64,000 nt of DNA from CBDAPE01 sp965198325 (lineage in GTDB: Bacteria > Pseudomonadota > Alphaproteobacteria > UBA828 > JAPUJA01). The stretch lies in the NCBI GenBank assembly GCA_965198325.1, contig CBDAPE010000014.1, positions 365,313 through 429,312 of the forward strand, given 5' to 3'. Below the pieces are notes generated by a model, which saw only the letters and a program-made list of their open reading frames with translations, was not told where the DNA came from and did not search any database. This document shows positions 53,282 to 61,665 of this stretch, one piece after another. The position numbers and the translations under genes are program-made. How positions within the stretch are numbered: the first letter of the stretch is position 1; every line of letters begins with the position of its first letter.

Positions 53282-54214
53282 TCAGGTGGAGAGAGGGCGC
53301 CAACCGGTTCCTTCGTGGCCGAACGCAAAGTGCCGGGGATGAAAGATCTCGGCCAAAATCTCGATCGACTCGACGAGCCGGGGACCGGGCCTGTTAAAAT
53401 AGCTGTTGCCATCTGTTACGTAGACAGCGCCGCTCTTGACCGCACTGAGTGCTTGCCACCGGGGGTCGTCGATCAATTGGGCGGCTTCGCGAGTCGTCCG
53501 GGCCAAGTCGAACCCGCATGGCATGAAGATAAGAACCGCCGGATCCGTAGCGAACAAAGTCTCGGGTTTGATTCGGGGCGCGTGCGCGCCTGGCATACCA
53601 AACAGATCGAGGCCGCCGGCGAGCTCGACGATCTCCGGTACCCAATTGCCTGCGACCATGAGCGGGTCGGTCCATTCGATACAGGCCACTCGCGGGCGTT
53701 CTTCCACGGGGATCGATTGGCTGATACCGGCGATCGCCGTAATTCGGGCATTCAGCTCGTCGGCAATCCCCACACCGGTGCCGAACCGGCCGGCCAGGTT
53801 CCGGATATCTCCGATTACATCGGCAAGACAGGTTGCCGCGAGTGCCAAGACGTCCGTGCGCCTCCCAAAATGAGTCGCCACCGCCGCTTCGACTTGATCG
53901 AGGCCGACCGCACAAACGTCACACTGCGTCTGGGTCACGATATGGGTGGGTGCCAGCTCTGCAAGGCGCACCGTATCGAGGTCGTAAATACCCAGCACGG
54001 CCTGTAGCAGCGCCTCCACGTTTTCATGTATTTCGGCGCTAGGCGCTGTCGGGTTGAGTCGCGCGCGCGTCAGAGCTGGTAGCTGATCGACCCCGGCCGG
54101 CCAATCGCATTCGTGGGAGCGCCCCACAATGGAATCACCCAAACCGAGCGCCGCAACGATCTCCGTTGCGGATGGAATCAGCGTGACGATGCGCAAGTTC
54201 GAAGGGTCCGTCAT
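53282..54214 (-). CDS. BtuF-like cobalamin-binding protein without a signal peptide
   Basis: 310 residues from ATG 54214; the open frame extends to 54250. RIVTLIPSATEIVAALGLGDSIVGRSHECDWP is the start of the periplasmic-binding fold of the BtuF/helical-backbone family, and SYFNRPGPRLVESIEIL is near its end. The predicted protein starts directly in the domain without a hydrophobic leader from either start, so export is not evident. No BtuC or BtuD partner is in the window. It is the last gene of cobS-cobC-btuF, seven bases after the phosphatase. A role in cobalamin or corrinoid handling is inferred. Confidence 0.78.
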   Translation of the reverse strand: MTDPSNLRIVTLIPSATEIVAALGLGDSIVGRSHECDWPAGVDQLPALTRARLNPTAPSAEIHENVEALLQAVLGIYDLDTVRLAELAPTHIVTQTQCDVCAVGLDQVEAAVATHFGRRTDVLALAATCLADVIGDIRNLAGRFGTGVGIADELNARITAIAGISQSIPVEERPRVACIEWTDPLMVAGNWVPEIVELAGGLDLFGMPGAHAPRIKPETLFATDPAVLIFMPCGFDLARTTREAAQLIDDPRWQALSAVKSGAVYVTDGNSYFNRPGPRLVESIEILAEIFHPRHFAFGHEGTGWRPLST

Positions 54215-54221
54215 TTCGGTC

Positions 54222-54857
54222 CTATACAGGCGGTTGATTGACCACGGCAACCCGCCACCCGTGCCCGGCGCCGGGTCCGTCGACGCGCTCTATGCAGGTC
54301 AGCGACAGGTGACCGACGGCCATGCCCAGGGCAACTTCGGGGTCAAGGTTCAGGACATGGCTGAGCGCCGCCCGAATGGATCCACCATGTGCAACCGCGA
54401 CGATATCACGTCCCGCGTAGCCATCGGTCAACCGGGTGATCACGTCGCTGACACGGGCGACGACATCCTCGAAGCTTTCGCCGCCTTCGGGGCGCTGTGC
54501 GGCGGGAGCCAGCCAGAAGCGGTGATAGGCGCCTTTTTTTGCAGCGGTCAACTCGGCTTGGGTCATGCCTTCCCAAACGCCAAGGTGTTGCTCGGCGATT
54601 CCGGGCTCAACGATCAGGTCCGGTGCGGGGGCGCCGGCTGCCGTTATGGCTTCAGCTGTCTGGTGCGTGCGACGCAGATGGCTCGCGATCCACACCGCAT
54701 CCGTCGGCAGTCGTTGGGCGAGTGTCTCGAAGGCGCCGAGATCCGAAGTATCGGCCTCATGATCCGCTTGGCCGTATATTCGACCACCATGGCCTCTGAC
54801 TGGGGCATGGCGGACCCACCACCAGCGCGTGACGATGTTTGGTAAGTCTTGTGTCAT
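54222..54857 (-). CDS. Histidine phosphatase, probable alpha-ribazole phosphatase (CobC-like)
   Basis: 211 residues. The phosphohistidine motif is WWVRHAPVRG (R-H), with ASHLRRTHQTAEAI and VAHGGSIRAAL carrying the second catalytic histidine. It belongs to the phosphoglycerate-mutase-like superfamily. CobC removes the 5'-phosphate of alpha-ribazole during the lower-ligand assembly of cobalamin. The assignment rests on the four-base overlap with cobS; other histidine phosphatases cannot be excluded by sequence alone. Confidence 0.78.
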   Translation of the reverse strand: MTQDLPNIVTRWWWVRHAPVRGHGGRIYGQADHEADTSDLGAFETLAQRLPTDAVWIASHLRRTHQTAEAITAAGAPAPDLIVEPGIAEQHLGVWEGMTQAELTAAKKGAYHRFWLAPAAQRPEGGESFEDVVARVSDVITRLTDGYAGRDIVAVAHGGSIRAALSHVLNLDPEVALGMAVGHLSLTCIERVDGPGAGHGWRVAVVNQPPV

Positions 54858-55660
54858 CGCAATGCCGCAAGGATGATGAGGAAAGCGACTTCGGCGACCT
54901 GCTGAGTGCTTCCCAACACTTCATCAGTATGGCCGCCAATCTGCCGCTTCACCAAGAAAGAGAAACCAACCACACCGATCACCGCCGCTACGGTCGCGAT
55001 TAATCCTGACCAGCCGAGCACGACGAGCGCGAGCACCAGAACGAGCCCGCCACCCACCAGGAGATCCGCAAAGGCGGGACGCGCAGCCGAGCCCGTGTCG
55101 TCGGCCGATTCGACCGGGTCGAGATATCGGGCCATGAACGGAATGGCGGCTCGGGAGACGGTGCTCGCGGTCACCATGGCGGCGATAACGAGACCGACGC
55201 TAGCCAGATCGGCAATCGCTCCGACTTTTGCGCCCACCGCGAGTAAAAGGGTGATGACGCCAACCGTTCCGATCGGAGTTTCGTTCATAATCGAGAGTTT
55301 TTGCTCGGTACCTCTGCCGTGTCCGAATCCCTCGGCAAGACGACTCAAGGCCTCTTCGGGTCGGGCGCCGGCCACCAGAATCGCAGCCCCAACGCCGAGC
55401 AGCGCGGCAATGAGCGAAGGAAAGCCCAGAAGAGCGCCCAAACCATAGGCTAGGCCGCCGAAAAGGCCGAGCGCTGCTCCCACAATCGGGAAAGCCCGCG
55501 CCGCGGAGGCCGGTAGGCCGGCTTCGTCGGATATGCTGCGCCGGATCGCGGGAATTCGTGTCAGATAACTGGCAGCGTTGCGAATTTGAATCGCCCATAG
55601 TCGACCGTTGAACAGGTCGGGGCCAAACACCGTGGGCGGAGGATCGTCGGGTCGGGACAT
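54854..55660 (-). CDS. cobS: CobS-like adenosylcobinamide-GDP ribazoletransferase with degenerate acidic motif
   Basis: 268 residues, a multi-span membrane protein of the CobS length. Family features are seen at the start (NAASYLTRIP), middle (KLSIMNETPIGTVGVITLLL) and end (VKRQIGGHTDEVLGSTQQVAEV). The usual acidic signature, of the type H-x-D-G-L-A-D-x-x-D-G, reads PEEALSRLAEG here, so its three aspartates are replaced by Glu, Arg and Glu. In active CobS these acidic residues are believed to bind magnesium. Either the enzyme works with altered residues or it has lost function. It overlaps the phosphatase gene. Confidence 0.8.
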   Translation of the reverse strand: MSRPDDPPPTVFGPDLFNGRLWAIQIRNAASYLTRIPAIRRSISDEAGLPASAARAFPIVGAALGLFGGLAYGLGALLGFPSLIAALLGVGAAILVAGARPEEALSRLAEGFGHGRGTEQKLSIMNETPIGTVGVITLLLAVGAKVGAIADLASVGLVIAAMVTASTVSRAAIPFMARYLDPVESADDTGSAARPAFADLLVGGGLVLVLALVVLGWSGLIATVAAVIGVVGFSFLVKRQIGGHTDEVLGSTQQVAEVAFLIILAALR

Positions 55661-55851
55661 CAGGTCTTTGACGGAGGGTCTTGCATGGGTCTCTTTAGGT
55701 TATAGGACCGAGGCGTTCACAACCAAGACATTCGGACGTCTTGGTGCGCGCGCGTGAGAGCGATAGCCCTTGTCATCGACAACCGAATTCTTCACCTTGC
55801 GCGAGCAATCCAGGCCTGCCGACCGACAATGGTCATCTGCCGAGCAAGGCA

Positions 55852-56998
55852 ATGAGCGAAACGGACCATCAAAATCCGATCAGATCCACGGTCAGCGCCT
55901 TGCTTGCCCAAGACGACGGCGGCGGCCGGGTACGGCTTGGCTTGGAACTCTCGTGCTCCCTCGATGGGTCGCGATCCTGCTGCTCGTCCCTGCCTCGATC
56001 TTGGCGACGATGCTCGGTCTGCGCAGCACGGCAATGCTCTGCGTGCTCGTCGCCACTTGTGCCAACTTGATGGCTTTCTTTCATTTGGATCTGCCCTGGA
56101 AGGGCGAGGCATTTCATCTTCCGCGTCTCTATATGATCGGATTGTGGGCGGCAATCGTCATAGGCACGTTGTTTCTTGCCGCCTACGCTTGGCGAGTCGC
56201 TGCCGAGGCCCGTCGCATGGCCGCCGCATTGTCTGCAACCCGATTGGCCCTTGATCATGAGCAACGAATCGCCGAACTTGGGGCTCTTGCCGCCGCCGCG
56301 GCGCACGGGCTGGTAACGCCGCTGGGTACGATCGCAATGGTCGCGAAGGAGTTTGAGCGCGATCTTGAACCCGAAAGCCCGCTTGTCGACGATGTTGCTC
56401 TCTTGATCAGTCAGTCGGCGCGCTGCCGCGAGATTTTGGCATGGCTTTCAAAGAGCGGCGCAACCGATCACAATTTGCCTGTTCAGAACCTACCGATAAA
56501 GGATTATATCGACATGATTGCGGGCCCCTACCGCAGCGAGAGGATCGATGCTGTAGTCGATGCGGCACCGGAAGATACGATGCCGACGAGTCCGGAGCCG
56601 ACCGTCTTGATACGGTTCGAAATCAATCACGGTCTCGGAAAATTGATTGAAAATGCGGCGTAGTTCGCCCGCCGTCGCGTCGACCTGCGTGTGCGGTGGG
56701 ATTCCAGCGAGGTGCGTCTCGACATTCTGGATGATGGACCTGGACTCGATACCGGGATATTGGACTGGCTGGGGGAGCCGTATTTGTATAGCCGGCGCGA
56801 TGCCGGGCGTCTGGGCCTCGGCGTATTTATCTCCAGGACTCTACTGCTTTGCACGGGAGCCGGCTTCGATTTGAAAATTGGCACCGCCGGATCGTGGGTG
56901 CGAGGGTGACCGTCTCCTGGCCTCGGGCGGAATTGGAGGGGAAGGACGCGCAGCCGACTTCACGTCTGTCCGGGATCACCGACGAAGAACTTGAATAG
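55852..56998 (+). pseudogene. regB: Decayed RegB/PrrB/ActS redox sensor histidine kinase
   Basis: Reading starts at ATG 55852 (MSETDHQNP) and ends at TAG 56996, but is broken in several places. A tandem CTTGG duplication (55936-55945) shifts frame between GRVRL and GTLVLPRWVAI. WVAI then joins directly to LLLVPASIL, apparently omitting the first membrane helices and the redox GG-x-x-NPF segment. The H-box reads AAAAAHGLVTPLGT where the family has HELGTPL. TAG at 56661 stops after LIENAA, yet the ATPase continues in frame (FARRRVDLRVRW, LDILDDGPGL, GLGVFISRTLL). A further shift near 56890-56905 precedes GARVTVSWPR. Each fragment is recognisably RegB, so this is a pseudogene. Confidence 0.88.
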
Positions 56999-57008
56999 GT
57001 GTGTCCGG

Positions 57009-57556
57009 ATGGTTGAAGGGGAAGGTGTGATCGAACGGCGGTTACTGATTGTCGATGACGGTGATCCGTTTCGTTCGCGGCTCGCGCATGTCATGCGCCA
57101 ACGTGGGTTCGACATCGTTACGGCCGCTGGTGTCGAGGATGCCTGCGCACTGGCACGGAAGGAACGCCTCGACTACGCGGTCGTCGATTTGAAGAAGCCT
57201 GATGGTAGCCGTCTGGACGTTGTTGTTCGCATGCGTTTCAAACAGCCGGATTTGCGGAACATTACCCTGACGGGCTATGGCAACATGGCGACGTCAGATT
57301 CGGCGGTCAAGGTGGGTGCCGTCAAATATCTTGCCAAGCCGACAGATACCGACGAATTCGAGCGGGCACTCATGGCACATGACGGACCTCTGCCAGCGCC
57401 ACCGGACAATCCGATGTCGGCGTACCTGGTTCGTTGAGAACAAATCCAACGTGACTTTCAGGAATGCGATCAGAATGTCTCGGAGACGCGCACCGGCTTA
57501 ACATGCACCGTCTAACGCTTCAGCGAATTCTATCGAAACACTCGCCTAGCGAATGA
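57009..57556 (+). pseudogene. regA: Decayed RegA/PrrA/ActR response regulator
   Basis: From ATG 57009 the receiver domain is readable: LLIVDDGDPFRSRLAHVM, YAVVDLKKPDG with the phospho-acceptor Asp, and LTGYGNMATSDSAVKVGAVKYLAKP. TGA at 57435-57437 replaces the expected Trp after NPMSAYLVR. The output domain survives in the DNA: EQIQRDFQECDQNVSET in frame, then, after a one-base shift near 57488, HRLNMHRLTLQRILSKHSP, the Fis-like helix-turn-helix, ending at TGA 57554. Any product would lack DNA binding. It lies 10 bases after the decayed regB, so both partners were lost. Its tail overlaps the convergent EAL-like gene. Confidence 0.88.
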
Positions 57557-58863
57557 TTGAGATTGGGCGATACGGGGTTCGACGGCGCGTAGAGGGCGCC
57601 GTCCGCGGGGTGCCAGCTCGCCGCTTTTTTGGGAAGCCGTAGCACCGTGTTCGACGCCAACATGTTGTCGATGTAGGGGCCCTCGAACATGGTGATTCCC
57701 ATCGACCACCCAACCTCGACCGCGCGCTTCGCCTCGCATCCGCCAAGGATCACACGCTCTTTTCCCGATCGCTTGATTGAGTCACGCAGGACGCGGCCCG
57801 CCTTCCCGCGTAAATCGAATTCCATGTTCGATCGCCAACTCAACTTGATTAGTGTGGCGCCGAGACGCGCGCGATCGATCAGATGGATATTGTCGTGGCC
57901 TAGCCCATCAAGGCAGATGTGATAACCACGTTGGCGGGCGAAATCACGAGCGAACTGGTAGGTCGAAAGGTCTGCGTAGACGTCGACCAGCTGCAGGACG
58001 ATCATAATCGTCTGTTTCGGATTCTGCCGTAGAGAAGGATCGAGGCGCATGAACTCCTCGGAAATGAGTGACGCCGTGTTCAGGTGTACGCCATAGGCCC
58101 CGGCGTTCGGAATCAGTTTGTTGCCTGGCAAGATTTCGAACAGCCGCTGTGCGAGCAGCTCGTTCAGATAAAGAAATAGCCAACGGTTCTTCAACGGGTC
58201 AACACCCGGCCACAGACGTGTGATCAAGTCGTTTATCGATATTCGAAGCTCGGTGAACGCGAGTTTCGCCGCATGACCTGGCGTTACGGCGCAGACCTGA
58301 TGCGGGCGCAGGAACGAGGAGAGATCGAGGGATTCGAGTCGCGTTTGAAGCGCCGCGACTTCTTCCGTATCGAGCCCCGGGGTCGACTCTGGCAGAACAC
58401 TTTCATCGTAGGTTTCGGCGGCCACGAAATCCTTGCAAACTTCCAGCAAGGCACCGAATTCAGTCGTCAGATTGTACCAGGTGCACAAGGCGTCGCCGAC
58501 GCCACTCTCCGGCGGACGAACCAGCGGGTCATTGCGAAATAGCGTCCGAATTTTGGCAACACATTCGTTGATTTCTTCGAAGCTCGCTTCCTTGAGAACA
58601 AGAATGATGTCACCATTCTCGAGCTCGAAGATCTGCCCGACGAACTTCTTGAGCAGCCTTTCGAACAAATTTGCGGTAATTCGGATACGGCTGCGAATCC
58701 GGTTGTGGGGTTGCAGGGCACACAGGTGAAGATGAATCGCGCAACGGTCGTCGCGATAGCGCTGTAGCCTCTCGACGTAGTCGAGTAGCATGATCTCCTG
58801 ACGGGATTGCATGACAGTGTTGCCGCTTACCACGGGGCTCGAAATGGGCGACGTGTTCAGCAT
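57520..58863 (-). CDS. Degenerate EAL-domain-like protein
   Basis: 447 residues, intact frame. The C-terminal 250 residues resemble an EAL fold: IMIVLQLVDVY, ICLDGLGHDNIHLIDRARLGATLIKL (compare DDFGTGYSSL...LKID) and ILGGCEAKRAVEVGWSMGITMFEGPYI (compare AEGVET...GYLF). The E-A-L and D-D-F-G metal-binding residues are missing, so cyclic-di-GMP hydrolysis is not expected. The N-terminal part, with ELENGDIILVLK, is a possible degenerate GGDEF-like region. A binding or scaffold role is inferred. Its last 37 bases overlap the remnant of regA. ATG 58812 is an alternative start. Confidence 0.65.
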   Translation of the reverse strand: MLNTSPISSPVVSGNTVMQSRQEIMLLDYVERLQRYRDDRCAIHLHLCALQPHNRIRSRIRITANLFERLLKKFVGQIFELENGDIILVLKEASFEEINECVAKIRTLFRNDPLVRPPESGVGDALCTWYNLTTEFGALLEVCKDFVAAETYDESVLPESTPGLDTEEVAALQTRLESLDLSSFLRPHQVCAVTPGHAAKLAFTELRISINDLITRLWPGVDPLKNRWLFLYLNELLAQRLFEILPGNKLIPNAGAYGVHLNTASLISEEFMRLDPSLRQNPKQTIMIVLQLVDVYADLSTYQFARDFARQRGYHICLDGLGHDNIHLIDRARLGATLIKLSWRSNMEFDLRGKAGRVLRDSIKRSGKERVILGGCEAKRAVEVGWSMGITMFEGPYIDNMLASNTVLRLPKKAASWHPADGALYAPSNPVSPNLNHSLGECFDRIR

Positions 58864-59083
58864 CCTGCGCTTGCAGCCTCTCGTTTAACGGTGGACGCCA
58901 GTATCATCCTATTGATCCGTTCAGTTTCCCTCGGTTTCACGGCGTGACCTCGCGAAACATTGTAGAATGGGCTGTGCCCGCGCTTATCTCGTTGTGCGAC
59001 GTTATCTGGTCACTCTAAGAAGTACGGGGAGAGGCTTGATAAATTATTAACCGAAATTCTCATTTGCCACCTGTGACAAGTGC

Positions 59084-60163
59084 TTAGCGCTCGCGAAGGG
59101 CTGCTTGTTTGGCCTTGAGAGTAGGCTTGAGGATATAGTCCATCACCGTTTTCTCACCGGTAAGGATGTCCACTGTCGCCGTCATACCCGGGATAATGGG
59201 AAGCGGCTTTTCCTGAGTACCCAGATAGGATTTCTCGGTCCGGACCCGGATCTGGTAGAAGGCGCGGCCCTCCTCATCAAGGATCGTGTCTGCGCTGACA
59301 TGCGTCAGTTGAGCATCGAGGCCGCCGTAGATCGAGAAATCATAGGCCGAAATCTTGACGGTGGCCTCCTGGCCTGGACGCAGAAAGGCGACGTCTTTCG
59401 GGTCGATTCGCGCTTCAACGATCAGCGTGTCCTCCAATGGAACGACTTCGATGAGATCCTCGCCTGGCTGGATCACGCCACCGATCGTCGAAACATATAT
59501 CTTCTTGACGATGCCCGAAACTGGCGCAATTACCTCCCGGCGTTTTACCCGATCGGCTTCGGCGACAAGCGCCTCTTCGACCTGCGCAAACTCGTTCTTG
59601 GCGTCGGTCAGTTGAGTCAACGTCTCCGCCTGAGCCGCGATATCCCGCTCCTCGATTCGGCGTTCGGCCTCGGTCAATGCGCTAAGAAGACGGGGGAGTG
59701 AGAGTTCTGTCGCATCCATTTCGCCCTTCAGATCGTTGACCTGGCGCTGCAGGCGAAGGAGTTCCACCTTCGAAATTACGCCCTGGTCGACGAGTGGCGC
59801 GGTCAACTCGAGTTCCTCGTGAGCGAGGGCGTAGCTCCGTTCAATTTGGGCCAGCCGGGTCTCGGCTTCGGCGAATTCCTGAGCCCTTTGGTCGGCCTGG
59901 CGTCGCAGGACGTCGAGGCTCGACTCTAGTTCCGCTCGTCGCGCAGCCAGCAACGCCCGGTCGCTGTCGGCGAGAGAAGGTCGTTCGGTCAGCAAGACAC
60001 CTGGAAATTCAGGCTCGCCGCCGAGGATTGTCGCTTCGAGGCGGGCGATCGACGAGAGCAGGCTGAGATATTTGGCCCGCAGTTCGCCGTAATTGGCGGC
60101 GAACTCAGTGTCGTCGATTCGCAGGAGGATCTGTCCGGCTTCGATTTCCTGCCCTTCCTCCAC
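59084..60163 (-). pseudogene. Type I secretion membrane-fusion protein (HlyD family), 5' end removed by IS21
   Basis: About 359 residues of a HlyD/PrtE-type adaptor remain: a lipoyl-like segment (VEEGQEIEAGQILLRIDD), a long coiled coil (about 40-250), then VIAPVSGIVKKIYVSTIGGVIQPGEDL and the C-terminal barrel, with PGMTATVDILTGEKTVMDYILKP. The N-terminal cytoplasmic stretch and membrane helix are missing because an IS21-family end (TGT at 60164) follows immediately. Without the anchor the adaptor cannot assemble with its ABC transporter. No ABC ATPase or outer-membrane partner is in the window; these may lie beyond the IS elements. The 220 bases between this gene and the EAL-like gene contain nothing I recognise. 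Confidence 0.88.
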
Positions 60164-60170
60164 TGTCAAC

Positions 60171-60213
60171 GGCGGAGCAAAAAGGGACCGCCGTGGCGGA
60201 GTAAAAAGGGACC
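60171..60213. repeat. Tandem terminal repeats of the IS21 copy 1 end
   Basis: GGCGGAGCAAAAAGGGACC (60171-60189) and GGCGGAGTAAAAAGGGACC (60195-60213) differ at one base and are 24 bases apart. A related GGCGGACCAAAATGGGACC lies near the left end of copy 2 (61602-61620). IS21-family ends characteristically carry such multiple transposase-binding repeats. Confidence 0.75.
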
Positions 60214-60354
60214 ACCTGGCGGCTGCGGGCTTGTCCCCGTAGTCCATGGGAGGGTCCCGCGTGCGACGCGACGTGCCCTCAACAGGCCGACGCGGCGGCG
60301 CGCGCGGGAGGGACCTGTGGGCCCATGGGGTCAAGCGAGGGTTGGGTGGTCGGT

Positions 60355-61119
60355 TCAGTTCGCCGTCGGGGTTTGACGCCTGCGGCTCTGGTTGAGCCTG
60401 TAGCTCTCGCCATTCATCTCGAGGATGTTGACGTGGTGGGTGCGGCGGTCGAGGAGAGCGCCGGTAAGCCGCTCGGAGCCGAACACCTCGGTCCATTCGT
60501 CGAACGGCAGATTGGTGGTGACCAGGGTCGAGCCGCGCTCGTAGCGCTGGCTGAACACCTCGAACAGGAGCTCGGCACCGGTCTTGGACAGCGGCACGAA
60601 GCCGAGCTCGTCGACGATCAGAAGCTTGTAGGTGGCGAGCTTCTTCTGGAACCTCAGCAGCTGCTTGTCATCGCGGGCCTCGATGAGCTCGTGGACCAGG
60701 GCAGCGGCGGTGATGAAGCCGACCGAGAGACCCTTCTGGCAGGCCGCCAAGCCGAGACCGAGGGCGATGTGGGTCTTGCCGGTGCCACTGTTGCCGAGCG
60801 CGATGAGGTTCTCGCGGCGCTCGATGTACGCGCAGCGGGCGAGCTCCAGGACCAGCGCCTTGTTGAGCGAAGGGATGACCTTGAAGTCGAAGGCATCGAG
60901 GCTCTTGACCACGGGGAAGCGCGCCGCCTTGATCCGCCGCTCGACCATGCGGCGCTCGCGGTCGATCAGCTCGAGCTCGGCCAGACGCAAGAGATAGCGA
61001 ACGTGGTCGACGCCTTCAGAGGCGCACTGCCGGGCGATCTTGTCGTACTCTCGCAGGAAGGTCGGCAGCTTGAGCGTCTTGAGGTGGTGGGCGAGCAGCA
61101 GCTGTGGTGCGTCGGTCAT
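60355..61119 (-). CDS. IS21-family ATPase IstB (copy 1)
   Basis: 254 residues from ATG 61119. DnaA/DnaC-like AAA+ protein: Walker A LGNSGTGKTHIA, Walker B KLLIVDELGFVPL, and TTNLPFDEWTEVFG. It is the helper that selects targets and stimulates IstA. The frame is intact and overlaps the istA end by four bases, as in the forward copy. It is nearly identical to the DNA of copy 2 istB, which carries two single-base deletions. Confidence 0.94.
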   Translation of the reverse strand: MTDAPQLLLAHHLKTLKLPTFLREYDKIARQCASEGVDHVRYLLRLAELELIDRERRMVERRIKAARFPVVKSLDAFDFKVIPSLNKALVLELARCAYIERRENLIALGNSGTGKTHIALGLGLAACQKGLSVGFITAAALVHELIEARDDKQLLRFQKKLATYKLLIVDELGFVPLSKTGAELLFEVFSQRYERGSTLVTTNLPFDEWTEVFGSERLTGALLDRRTHHVNILEMNGESYRLNQSRRRQTPTAN

Positions 61120-61548
61120 GCACGGAGCCCCGGCAGCAGGCTCATGTACGACTTGGCAGACGTCGTCGCGACCCGGGCGCGCGGCAGGTACGGATAGACC
61201 TCGAGGTTGAGCCGGGGCGGCCGCCGCTCGATGCGGCACAGCACCAGGTGCTTGACGGCATCGAAGCCGATGGTGCCGAGCCTGAGCGCATCGTCGACCG
61301 CTGCCGTCAGCTCCTCGAGCCGGAAGCTCTCCAGCAGACGGAGCACCTGGACGTACTCGCGCTTGCCTGCCTTGCCCATGCGAGCTTCGAGGAGGCGTCG
61401 CAGGGTGATGAAGCTATCGGGCAGGTCCCAGCCCGCCAACGGCGCGGCCTGGTCGAGGGCGCCGATCTTCTGCTCGATCAAGGGCAGGTAATGCAGCGGG
61501 TCGAAGATCAGGTCCGCGCTGTCATAGGACCGGCGGTGCCGGGCGATC
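61116..61548 (-). pseudogene. IstA C-terminal fragment (copy 1, interrupted by copy 2)
   Basis: About 143 residues matching the last part of the 499-residue IstA of copy 2, starting at IARHRRSYDS and running to SAKSYMSLLPGLRA. The DDE catalytic region is absent. The break coincides with the terminal TG of copy 2. The missing 5' part should lie beyond position 64000 if the nesting interpretation is right. Confidence 0.85.
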
Positions 61549-61665
61549 TGAGAACGGCGGGGCAATAATCCCCCACTGAAGCGGCCGGTTGATCCGGCTG
61601 TGGCGGACCAAAATGGGACCGTCTATAGCCTTCTGTCAGGGTTGCTCTGACTGGAAGGCGGGGGG

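Larger units (their letters stand above)
60164..61548 (-). mobile_element. IS21-family element, copy 1 (interrupted)
   Basis: Reverse-oriented IS21-type element. It starts with the terminal TGTCAACGGCGGAGCAAAAA at 60164, inside the HlyD gene. It contains a complete istB and the last part of istA. The istA frame is cut at 61548, where the terminal sequence of a second copy begins (TGAGAACGGCGGGGCAATAA). The remaining istA 5' portion and other terminus are not between the copies, so they are expected to the right of copy 2, beyond the window. This is the picture of one IS21 inserted into another. Confidence 0.8.
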
